In this document: piece by piece, positions 1 to 4,937 of the stretch
Position numbering within the stretch: the first letter of the stretch is position 1
Layout of the letters: the number at the start of each line of letters is the position of its first letter
NCBI GenBank assembly: GCA_004554775.1
Contig: SFKI01000044.1
Coordinates: 1-5,444, forward strand
Source: Subdoligranulum variabile
GTDB taxonomy: Bacteria > Bacillota > Clostridia > Oscillospirales > Ruminococcaceae
Reading direction: 5' to 3'
Length of the DNA stretch: 5,444 nt
Notes under the pieces: model-generated
The model's database searches: none
Seen by the model: the letters and a program-made list of their open reading frames with translations, nothing else
What the model was told of the DNA's origin: nothing
Program-made: the position numbers and the translations under genes

Positions 1-168
1 CTCAAGGTGGGCAAGGTCAATGTGGACGAGCAGATGGAGCTGGCGATGCGTTTTCAGGTGTCCAGCATCCCGATGCTGGTTGTATTCAAGGACGGGAAAG
101 CCGTCGCCAAGTCGGTGGGCTATCGGTCTAAGTCGGAGATCGCCGCAATGGTGGAGGGCGCAAGATGA
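1..168 (+). CDS. trxA: Thioredoxin, C-terminal part (5' end outside the window)
   Basis: The frame is open from the first base and gives 55 residues ending in TGA. It carries the second half of a thioredoxin fold: a VNVDEQ strand and helix start, then the cis-proline loop (SSIPM, Pro at visible residue 24) followed by LVVFKDGK and a C-terminal helix. In the family this loop packs against the CxxC redox centre, which would lie upstream and is not visible. Thioredoxins reduce protein disulfides in the cytoplasm using a flavoprotein reductase. The stop codon overlaps the next gene's ATG (ATGA), so the two are translationally coupled, which fits a thiol-redox operon. The family call is firm. The specific paralogue is not, because the active site is missing. 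Confidence 0.85.
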   Translation, partial: LKVGKVNVDEQMELAMRFQVSSIPMLVVFKDGKAVAKSVGYRSKSEIAAMVEGAR

Positions 169-704
169 AAGTTGTGATCGTAGGCGGTGTGGCGGGCGGT
201 GCGTCTGCCGCCGCACGCATCCGCCGTTTGGATGAACACGCGCAGGTCATCATGATCGAGCGCAGCGGCTATGTGTCCTATGCCAACTGCGGCCTGCCGT
301 ATTATGTGGGTGGTGTGATCAAAGAGCAGGAAGAACTGACGCTGCAAACTCCGGAAAGCTTTTGGGATCGCTTTCGCATTGATGTGCGGGTACGGCAGGA
401 AGTAACTGCGATCAATCCCGCAGAAAAAAACGTCACCGTCCGCGCACTGGACAGCGGAAAGAGCTATACGGAAACCTATGACAAACTGCTCCTCGCACCC
501 GGCGCAAAGCCGACGGTTCCTGCGCTTTCCGGCGTGGACAGTGAGCGGGTCTTTACCCTGCGCACAGTGGAGGATGAGCATACCATCCGCTATAAGAAAA
601 ACTTGCCGATAAATGCCGAAGTCGAAACTGAATTGAAAGAGTGCGCCGATTCCAGCAGAGAGTGGGACAGCAAAATGGAGCATCTACTGCACATCCTAAC
701 TTAA
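165..704 (+). CDS. Truncated CoA-disulfide reductase / NADH oxidase-like flavoprotein with a foreign C-terminal tail
   Basis: The ATG overlaps the thioredoxin stop by four bases. Residues 1-20 hold the FAD-binding dinucleotide motif (VVIVGGVAGGASAAARIRR). Residues 39-50 hold SYANCGLPYYVGG, whose Cys42 is the single redox cysteine of the CoA-disulfide reductase/NADH oxidase group. LLLAPGAKPTVP at 108-119 is the second FAD-contact segment. Homology is clear up to about residue 142 (TLRTVEDEHTIR). There the normal protein would go on to an NAD(P)H-binding Rossmann motif and a dimerisation domain. Instead 37 unrelated residues follow and the frame stops, at 179 residues against the roughly 440-550 usual for the family. 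Base composition turns AT-richer at the same point (about 588-596). With no NADH-binding or dimer domain the product should be inactive, so this is best read as a 5' gene remnant. Intact relatives reduce CoA disulfide or related low-molecular-weight disulfides. Confidence 0.8.
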   Translation: MKVVIVGGVAGGASAAARIRRLDEHAQVIMIERSGYVSYANCGLPYYVGGVIKEQEELTLQTPESFWDRFRIDVRVRQEVTAINPAEKNVTVRALDSGKSYTETYDKLLLAPGAKPTVPALSGVDSERVFTLRTVEDEHTIRYKKNLPINAEVETELKECADSSREWDSKMEHLLHILT

Positions 705-712
705 TTTGTCGG

Positions 713-757
713 ATATAAAAGGACAAGCATTCATTTTTGATGCTTGTCCTTTTATAT
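713..757. terminator. Perfect 18-bp hairpin, terminator-like in both directions
   Basis: The arms at 713-730 and 740-757 are exact reverse complements, with a nine-base T-rich loop. Each strand begins with an A-rich and ends with a T-rich stretch inside the stem, and the hairpin starts nine bases after the stop of the truncated flavoprotein. The shape fits a bidirectional rho-independent terminator. There is no long T run beyond the stem, so it could instead be a structured end of the mobile-element remnant in this AT-rich island. Confidence 0.55.
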
Positions 758-767
758 TGGTATTATA

Positions 768-787
768 TTTTGACGTTGAGGTCAAAA
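768..787. repeat. Short inverted repeat, 7-bp arms
   Basis: TTTTGAC at 768-774 pairs exactly with GTCAAAA at 781-787 across a six-base loop. It lies in the AT-rich island between the 18-bp hairpin and the transposase-like remnant. It could be a small operator or part of an element end. No function can be assigned from sequence. Confidence 0.3.
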
Positions 788-893
788 GGCTCTTTTCATC
801 GGTATGCCAAGAAAACAAAAAAGCGACCATCTCCATCAAGGGGGGAAAATAGTCGAATAAGCTTGGGGCTTATAATGCTTTTCAATGACCATG

Positions 894-1109
894 TCAGGCC
901 AGTAGTGGATTATGAGGTCGACAATACAAGCCCCTCCGTTGCCGAAGCAGCTTTTTGAAATTAATAGCCGAAATTTTAGCGCCAAAGAAGAAGTTACCCG
1001 GTATTCTAACGCGAACAGGCATATCATCCACATGATATTGGTTTCGCAGAGCAGAGGGGATGGTCTCTACACCGTTCCGAATCCTTTTCCAGTTTTGAAA
1101 ATCATCCTC
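894..1109 (-). pseudogene. Remnant of a DDE transposase C-terminus (IS4/IS5-like)
   Basis: A minus-strand frame of 71 codons is open from just after a TGA at 1110-1112 to a TGA at 894-896. It has no start codon at its front; the first ATG is at about codon 30. It reads like protein: FQNWKRIRNGVETIPSALR, then a VDDMPVR segment, then KISAINFKKLLRQ. The spacing R-(3)-E-(6)-R in RIRNGVETIPSALR resembles the C1 signature of IS4/IS5-type DDE transposases (Y-2-R-3-E-6-K), with the Glu as the third catalytic acid, although the Tyr position is not conserved. The AINFKKLL tail resembles the usual end of such transposases. The 5' two-thirds of the gene is absent, so it cannot be active. The family call is from memory and moderate; that it is a broken coding remnant is more secure. 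Confidence 0.42.
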
Positions 1110-1136
1110 TCATTACTTATTTCAAAATCTGCATAG

Positions 1137-1310
1137 ATGTTCGGGACCGAAATCCCCCTGAGGCTTGTGCTGATTGTGCTGACCATTCTGTGTCTGACCG
1201 GCATGGGAGGCGCTATTCTGGGGCTGACCGGCCCGATCATTGCCGTGCTTGCGCTGACCAGCGGCTTTACCGCTTTCGGTGTGCTGGCACAGTGGTGCAG
1301 TTATCTGTAA
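1137..1310 (+). pseudogene. C-terminal fragment of an unidentified integral membrane protein
   Basis: The frame ends at TAA 1308-1310 and gives 57 residues if read from the ATG at 1137. It contains two strongly hydrophobic stretches, one from about RLVLIVLTILCLTGM and a second from GPIIAVLALTSGF to the end, which look like two transmembrane helices of a transporter or permease. The ATG directly follows an in-frame TAG and has no Shine-Dalgarno sequence, so it is probably not a true start. The sudden onset at the edge of the AT-rich island suggests that only the last two helices of a longer gene survive. Codon use (CTG, GTG, GCC, ACC) matches the neighbouring GC-rich genes. I do not recognise the family. 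Confidence 0.5.
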
Positions 1311-1314
1311 ATAC

Positions 1315-1341
1315 TTTGGCGGAGCCATCGGCTCCGCCAAA
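1315..1341. terminator. GC-rich hairpin after the membrane-protein fragment
   Basis: The arms at 1315-1326 and 1330-1341 are exact 12-bp complements with a three-base loop (ATC); the core is GGCGGAGCC/GGCTCCGCC. It begins five bases after the stop at 1310. The plus strand continues with an A-rich stretch and not a T run, so it is a weak or atypical intrinsic terminator. The position just after a stop codon supports a terminator role for the gene whose 3' end survives here. Confidence 0.6.
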
Positions 1342-1380
1342 ATAAATTTATCCAAAAGAGAGGCTTCCGCACAATTATGA

Positions 1381-1614
1381 CTGAACGGAAATATATCGAG
1401 GGACACCTGCTGGAGCGTCGCCGTGCAGCGTACCGGCGTCTTGCGAGCCAATTTCTATATCTACATGGTACCGCTGGTCGCGCTGCTGGCCGGCGTGCTT
1501 GTGCCGCATAAGGCCGTCACATGGATCGGCGTGGCGGGGATCCTGTTGGTTATCTCCGGCATGGTGCCGGGAACGCGGCAAGGCACGCAAAAGACTCCGG
1601 CAGATGCTGCATAG
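1381..1614 (+). pseudogene. C-terminal remnant of an EamA/DMT-family transporter
   Basis: The frame is open from after a TGA at 1378-1380 to TAG at 1612-1614. From about 1408 it reads CWSVAVQRTGVLRANFYIYM, then PLVALLAGVLVPHKAVTWIG, then a final helix VAGILLVISGM and a charged tail. This is the usual end of the second EamA repeat of ten-helix drug/metabolite exporters: a W..A..R.G loop, a P-containing helix, a short loop that normally carries a Glu, and a last G/V-rich helix. Only about two to three of the expected ten helices remain (roughly 70 of about 300 residues). A GTG at 1423 could start a 63-residue product, but no ribosome binding site precedes it. The break lies near 1400-1410, where an unrelated frame beginning ATG at 1377 also ends its plausible part. 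Confidence 0.6.
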
Positions 1615-1855
1615 GGACGTCAGCGCTCCGGCTCATAATGCCGGCCTTCAGCCGCCGGAAGCTGCGGCCGGCCAGCAGCAGACCGAGAATCGCCAGCACC
1701 AGCGCCGCCGCGCCCAGCAGATATGTGGCGGTGTCCACGGCTCCCCTGTCGCACAGGTAGGAGAAAATGCGGTAGCCGCCCATCACCAGCAGGATGCCTG
1801 CCAGCAGAAGCCCCACCAGCACCGTGGAATTTTCGCAGTTGTCTATCTTTTTCAT
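1550..1855 (-). CDS. Small two-helix membrane protein, unknown function, C-terminus probably altered
   Basis: Translation from ATG at 1855 (MKKIDNCENS...) gives 101 residues. An upstream in-frame ATG at 1906 exists but precedes the promoter's -10, so 1855 is preferred; it also has a GGAGGG ribosome binding site at good spacing. Predicted transmembrane helices are residues 11-31 and 43-63, joined by a short loop (CDRGAVDTA) and followed by a basic stretch RSFRRLK. This suggests a helical hairpin with both ends in the cytoplasm. From about residue 81 the protein is encoded by the antisense strand of the EamA remnant, so the last 20-30 residues are probably not the ancestral C-terminus. I do not recognise a family. 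Its own promoter and an upstream terminator make it a monocistronic unit. Confidence 0.6.
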   Translation of the reverse strand: MKKIDNCENSTVLVGLLLAGILLVMGGYRIFSYLCDRGAVDTATYLLGAAALVLAILGLLLAGRSFRRLKAGIMSRSADVPMQHLPESFACLAAFPAPCRR

Positions 1856-1877
1856 AAGTGCCCTCCCTGCCCGTTTT

Positions 1878-1896
1878 CCGTGGTATTGTACCACGG
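1878..1896. promoter_or_regulatory. Perfect palindrome over the -10 box, candidate operator
   Basis: CCGTGGTA at 1878-1885 and TACCACGG at 1889-1896 are exact 8-bp inverted repeats with a three-base spacer. The -10 hexamer of the minus-strand promoter lies within the centre of the palindrome. That position is typical for a dimeric repressor that blocks RNA polymerase. The repressor is not in this window. Confidence 0.45.
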
Positions 1897-1913
1897 TTTC
1901 CCGCAAAAAACAA
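1885..1913 (-). promoter_or_regulatory. Sigma-A promoter of the small membrane protein gene
   Basis: On the minus strand TTGTTT (1908-1913) and TACAAT (1885-1890) are separated by 17 bases, close to the vegetative consensus. The -10 lies about 30 bases upstream of the ATG at 1855. The -35 is formed by the end of the stem and the T run of the terminator at 1905-1939. Confidence 0.6.
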
Positions 1914-1939
1914 GCCTCCGGTCAACGACCGGAGGCTTG
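1905..1939 (-). terminator. Rho-independent terminator of the regulator/dcyD transcript
   Basis: The arms at 1911-1923 and 1927-1939 form an exact 13-bp GC-rich stem with a three-base loop. On the minus strand it is followed directly by six T residues (1905-1910). This is a textbook intrinsic terminator for transcripts coming from the desulfhydrase side. It insulates the small membrane-protein gene that starts just beyond it. Confidence 0.85.
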
Positions 1940-1961
1940 CTGCTATGCGGAAAGCGGACGC

Positions 1962-2018
1962 TTACTTGGCTTGTTTGATGGCAGCCTGTGCTGCCATCGG
2001 TACATAGCGCCAATTATT
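1962..2018 (-). pseudogene. Possible 3' remnant of a gene downstream of dcyD
   Basis: An 18-codon minus-strand frame (NNWRYVPMAAQAAIKQAK) ends in TAA at 1962-1964, 23 bases before the terminator stem. It has the look of an amphipathic C-terminal helix of a soluble protein. It begins directly after an in-frame TGA at 2019-2021, with no start codon or ribosome binding site. It may be the leftover end of a gene deleted between dcyD and the terminator. Part of it coincides with a 9-bp-arm hairpin (1977-1998), so it could equally be chance. No family recognised. Confidence 0.2.
1977..1998. repeat. Inverted repeat with 9-bp arms
   Basis: GATGGCAGC at 1977-1985 and GCTGCCATC at 1990-1998 are exact complements around a four-base loop. 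No T run follows within several bases on either strand, so it is not a convincing terminator by itself. It may be a transcript-stabilising hairpin ahead of the real terminator, or a by-product of the Ala-rich remnant's codons. Confidence 0.35.
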
Positions 2019-2032
2019 TCATACCCACACGC

Positions 2033-3031
2033 TCACATGCAAGTCCGCCCACTTGTAGACTCTCCTGCGGGTCGAAAAGCTGTAGATAGGGGCGGATTTA
2101 TTATTCCTGTCGCGCAGGCCGAATCATGCTTCAGCCCAGGTCCACGTCGATGGCGAACAGCCCTCCAGCACCGCCGGAATATGCCGGCAAAGGCCTTACC
2201 GGTATATACGGGATCCAGGAAAAGGCCCTCATTGGCCGCCATCATGCGGATGGCGGCGTTGCCCTCCGGGGAGGGAATGGCATAGCCGGGGCCACACATA
2301 TTCACCAGGTGCACATCCGACTCGGTGGGCACAAAGTCCAGCTCCAGCAGCTTGGCTGTTTCCTGCATAATACGTGTAGTGATTATCTCAAAGGGATCGC
2401 TGTCCACCATCAGACCCACTACCTGGGTCTTCGGCATAAAAAGCTTAGCTCCCAGTGCCACGCCGGCGTGGGTACCGCCGCTACCCTCGGCACAGCAGAC
2501 GTAATCGAAATGCATACCTGTGTCGGCAATTTCCTTCATGCAGTTCACATAGCCCAAGGCGCCGATGGCGTTGGAGCCGCCGCAGGGGATTTTATAATAC
2601 TTCTTGCCACTGGCTTGACCCACGCGATCCATCTCGGCGTAAATGTCGTCATAGCTGTCCGTGTCCATGAACCTGACGTCGGTATCCATGAGGTACTCCA
2701 GCAGCTGGTTGCCCTTGCGCTCGGTAACGCCGCGCTTTTTCAGAATCAGGATGGGCGTCATGCCCAGCTTTTTGGCGCAGGCTGCCGTCAGCATTGCGTG
2801 GTTGGATTGTGCGCCGCCGGTGGTGAACACGATCTCTGCGCCCTGTCGCTTGGCGTCTGCCAGCAGGAACTCCAGCTTGCGCACCTTATTGCCGCCCAAG
2901 CCGATACCGGTCAGATCATCGCGTTTGATCCACACATTGGTCCCCAGCAGACGACTAATATTCTCCAGCTTCTGAATGGGGGTGGGCAGCACCGCAAGGG
3001 GAATCCGGGGAAACTCCTGTAAACTCTTCAT
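2033..3031 (-). CDS. dcyD: D-cysteine desulfhydrase-like PLP lyase, 3' end frameshifted by an internal deletion
   Basis: Fold-type II PLP enzyme of the ACC deaminase/D-cysteine desulfhydrase family. Known members convert D-cysteine to pyruvate, H2S and ammonia in the cytoplasm. Start is ATG 3031 with AAAGGAG seven bases upstream. Visible motifs: IKRDDLTGIGLGGNKVRKLE, with Lys49 the likely PLP Schiff-base lysine; TTGGAQSNHA at 70-79 (Ser76, substrate side); the phosphate-binding loop AEGSGGTHAG at 181-190; DPVYTGKA at 273-280, with the active-site Tyr276. Thr after that Tyr, where true ACC deaminases carry Glu, favours D-cysteine desulfhydrase. After AFAG (residue 283) the family sequence breaks. 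The normal C-terminal strand and end (YSGGAGGLFAIDVDLG, then TGA at 2131-2133) is still present but in another reading frame, so about 20 codons and the frame were lost. The present frame adds 49 unrelated residues, by chance restoring near-normal length (332 aa). It is probably inactive or a sequencing/assembly error. Confidence 0.85.
   Translation of the reverse strand: MKSLQEFPRIPLAVLPTPIQKLENISRLLGTNVWIKRDDLTGIGLGGNKVRKLEFLLADAKRQGAEIVFTTGGAQSNHAMLTAACAKKLGMTPILILKKRGVTERKGNQLLEYLMDTDVRFMDTDSYDDIYAEMDRVGQASGKKYYKIPCGGSNAIGALGYVNCMKEIADTGMHFDYVCCAEGSGGTHAGVALGAKLFMPKTQVVGLMVDSDPFEIITTRIMQETAKLLELDFVPTESDVHLVNMCGPGYAIPSPEGNAAIRMMAANEGLFLDPVYTGKAFAGIFRRCWRAVRHRRGPGLKHDSACATGIINPPLSTAFRPAGESTSGRTCM
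2131..2182 (-). other. Displaced native C-terminus of dcyD (out of frame)
   Basis: Read in the frame that ends at TGA 2131-2133, these bases encode YSGGAGGLFAIDVDLG. This corresponds to the conserved HTGG...LFA end of D-cysteine desulfhydrases. The upstream frame keeps family similarity until 2183, so the join lies at about 2180-2183. In E. coli DcyD the AG of the TGKAMAG motif and the HTGG are about 20 residues apart, which gives the approximate size of the missing piece. Confidence 0.75.
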
Positions 3032-3038
3032 ATTTATT

Positions 3039-3045
3039 CTCCTTT
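3039..3045 (-). promoter_or_regulatory. Ribosome binding site of dcyD
   Basis: AAAGGAG on the minus strand, seven bases before ATG 3031. It fixes the start against other Met codons. It lies in the 46-base gap after the regulator's stop codon, which contains no promoter or terminator that I can see, so the two genes are probably cotranscribed. Confidence 0.75.
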
Positions 3046-3077
3046 CATGGTATCAAAATATGTATGGATTCGCTCTG

Positions 3078-4862
3078 TCAGTGCAGACCGTACTCCTTCA
3101 GCCTTTCGTAAAACACGGACCGAGACAGATCCAGCTGCTTCATAGCTTTCTGCCGATCTCCTCCGCACTGAGCCAGTACCTGCTGGATAAAGCGCTTTTC
3201 CTCCTGTCGCAGGTGCTGCCGCAGAGTCAGTGGCGCAGACTCCGTTGGCAGGTGGATATGCTCCGGATAGATGATGTCCGAATCTGACAGCGCCGCCGCT
3301 CCCTCCAGCACGTTTTCCAGCTCTCGCAGATTGCCGGGCCAATCGTAGTTGATCAGCTTGCTGAAAGCCTCTCCGGACAGTGTTTTTTCAGATATATGAT
3401 AGCGCTGGCAAATCTGCTCTGTCAGCTGGTTGGCCAGCAGATAGATGTCCTCTTTATGGTCACGCAGGGGCGGCATCTCCACCGAAAAGGCTGAGAGCCG
3501 GTAATACAGGTCCTGGCGGAACCGACCGGAATCCACCTCGTCCCGCAGTTCCGGCCCGGCAATAAAGAGCAGCCGCACATCCACAGGCACCGGAGTAGAG
3601 GCGCCCACCGGCATAATCTCCCGCCGACGAATGGCATACAGCAGCTTGGCCTGTACATTCATAGGCAAGCCGCCCACTTCGTCCAACAGCAGCGTACCGC
3701 CGTCGGCCTCCAGGAAGGAACCGGGTACGCCGCCTTCTCTGCCGAACAGCTGCTCCTCCAGCAGACCCGGCGCCACGGCAGAGCAATCCGTTTGAAGAAA
3801 AGGGCCGCCCCTGGGCTGCACTTGCTGAATGCTCTTGGCCAACTTCGTCCGCCCTGTGCCCGTCTCGCCGATAATGAAAATATTACAATCCATCTGACTG
3901 AGCTTATAGGCCCGCCGCCGGACGGCGCGCATGGCGGCGGAGCTGCCGTAGGTCTGCAGAGAGCCTTCTTCCTCCGGCAGGCTGCGCTCGGAGGACTCCC
4001 GGTATTTCCGCTCCGCCGCGGCAATGGCTGTGTTGCGCTCCATAATCGTGGTGCGTATGTCCTCAATGTTGCGGAACTTGACGATGATCCCCGCGATCTC
4101 CTCCCCATCCCGAATGGGCAGGATGGAGGCCAGCAGGGCAAATCCGTTGATTTCATAGGCAACATCCGAGAAGCCGGGAGCCTGCCCGTCCAGCACCTGC
4201 CGCAGGTGCTCCTCGAAAAGCTCGCCCTCAAAAAAATCCTTGAAGTGGTAACCCACCACGCAGATCTCCTGATCCGGGCCCTTTGCAATATAGGTGCTGC
4301 CCCGCAGCAGACTACCAAGACCTTCTTTTCGGGCGGAGTAGCCTTTTTCTTCCCAAAACTTCACCTGCCGGGTCCGGTGGTCCAAAATGACCGCCTGACA
4401 GATGGAAACAAAATAAGTAATGGAGTATACCTTCTCCCGCACCTCCACGGCAACCTGCTTGTCACCAATGTGTACGGAAATAGGAACGCCCTGAAAGGTT
4501 ACATCCAGGTGCAGCCCCACGGATTCACCGCCCCGCAGATATTTGTACACAGGCTTGACGCCCGGCCCCTTGTATACGCCCACCGCCGCCAGAATGTCAT
4601 TCGGCCGCAGGCGCGGATCCCGGATGCCAATCACCGCCAGGTCCTCCGGCGTCAGATTGCCGTCATCGGCGCCCATGGCGGTGGTAGCCAAAATCACCAG
4701 ATCACCCGGCTCCAGCCGACCGGCTGAATGGGCGTACAGGCTGTGGTTAAATAGGCCAAAGCGTTCCTTGGCCTGCTGATTGATATGAGTTACAATCCCC
4801 TGTCGATCCATGGTGAACATGGCGTGGGAGGATGAGTCCATGACATTTTGCAGTATATCCAT
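3078..4862 (-). CDS. PAS-AAA+-Fis HTH transcriptional regulator with degenerate sigma-54 activator core
   Basis: 594 residues from ATG 4862, AGAGG eight bases upstream. Layout: a PAS-like segment at 1-45 (AMFTMDRQGIVTHINQQAKE); a mixed segment of unknown type to about 145; a second PAS-like domain at about 150-270 (GFALLASILPIRDGEEIAGI); a short linker helix; a sigma-54-type AAA+ domain at about 300-535; a Fis-type helix-turn-helix at about 548-594 (RQKAMKQLDLSRSVFYERLK). Walker A is GETGTGRT (332-339), with Arg338 where the family has Lys. The L1 segment is LFGREGGVPGSF (372-383): no GAFTGA and about eight residues short. Walker B LLLDE (391-395), the arginine-finger region FRQDLYYRL (448-456) and sensor II WPGNLRELEN are intact; the sensor I Asn region reads FIAGPE. 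It probably binds DNA and senses a ligand through PAS, acting at dcyD next to it. By analogy with TyrR, which also lacks GAFTGA, it may work with sigma-A or as a repressor. Cytoplasmic; no membrane helix. Confidence 0.88.
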   Translation of the reverse strand: MDILQNVMDSSSHAMFTMDRQGIVTHINQQAKERFGLFNHSLYAHSAGRLEPGDLVILATTAMGADDGNLTPEDLAVIGIRDPRLRPNDILAAVGVYKGPGVKPVYKYLRGGESVGLHLDVTFQGVPISVHIGDKQVAVEVREKVYSITYFVSICQAVILDHRTRQVKFWEEKGYSARKEGLGSLLRGSTYIAKGPDQEICVVGYHFKDFFEGELFEEHLRQVLDGQAPGFSDVAYEINGFALLASILPIRDGEEIAGIIVKFRNIEDIRTTIMERNTAIAAAERKYRESSERSLPEEEGSLQTYGSSAAMRAVRRRAYKLSQMDCNIFIIGETGTGRTKLAKSIQQVQPRGGPFLQTDCSAVAPGLLEEQLFGREGGVPGSFLEADGGTLLLDEVGGLPMNVQAKLLYAIRRREIMPVGASTPVPVDVRLLFIAGPELRDEVDSGRFRQDLYYRLSAFSVEMPPLRDHKEDIYLLANQLTEQICQRYHISEKTLSGEAFSKLINYDWPGNLRELENVLEGAAALSDSDIIYPEHIHLPTESAPLTLRQHLRQEEKRFIQQVLAQCGGDRQKAMKQLDLSRSVFYERLKEYGLH

Positions 4863-4937
4863 CCTGCATACCTCTTTTCACCCATTTCTGCGGTGTTCGT
4901 TCCTCTCTGCCCTGCTGTATTCGCAGTTTACACAATA

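Larger units (their letters stand above)
590..1136. other. AT-richer island between two gene fragments, without an intact gene
   Basis: Composition changes visibly from GC-rich coding sequence to AT-richer sequence near 590 and back again near 1137. The stretch contains the foreign tail of the flavoprotein (to 704), the 18-bp hairpin, the short inverted repeat at 768-787 and the minus-strand transposase-like remnant. Other open frames here are short, lack ribosome binding sites and resemble nothing I recognise. I found no matching terminal inverted repeats or target duplications at the two edges. It is best interpreted as the scar of a partly deleted insertion element. Confidence 0.45.

Noticed and set aside
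120..683. A minus-strand open frame of 187 codons opposite the flavoprotein
   Set aside because: It covers the antisense of the FAD-binding motifs; the plus strand has recognisable homology and a coupled start.
871..876. TATAAT as a plus-strand -10 box in the AT-rich island
   Set aside because: No acceptable -35 at 16-18 bases upstream and no gene follows; it is expected by chance in AT-rich DNA.
590..1136. A complete insertion sequence or a new defence element in the AT-rich island
   Set aside because: No matching terminal inverted repeats, no target-site duplication and no full-length gene are visible; only a broken remnant can be supported.
1377..1508. An ATG frame (MTERKYIEGHLLER...) overlapping the EamA remnant
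   Set aside because: The start could belong to another truncated gene, but the RBS-like AGAGAGG is 13 bases away and most of the 43 residues are the wrong frame of the transporter remnant.
1499..1978. A plus-strand open frame of 159 codons through the small membrane-protein gene
   Set aside because: It is out of frame with the EamA remnant and antisense to the small gene, which has its own promoter and RBS. Its Gln/Arg/Pro-rich sequence looks like a shadow.
2126..3022. A plus-strand open frame of 298 codons opposite dcyD
   Set aside because: It is the antisense of a gene with clear PLP-enzyme motifs, is rich in His/Gln/Ala/Gly as antisense frames of GC-rich genes are, and has no ribosome binding site.
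3792..4727. A plus-strand open frame of 311 codons opposite the regulator
   Set aside because: It is antisense to the conserved PAS/AAA+ coding sequence, with no domain, no RBS and typical shadow composition.
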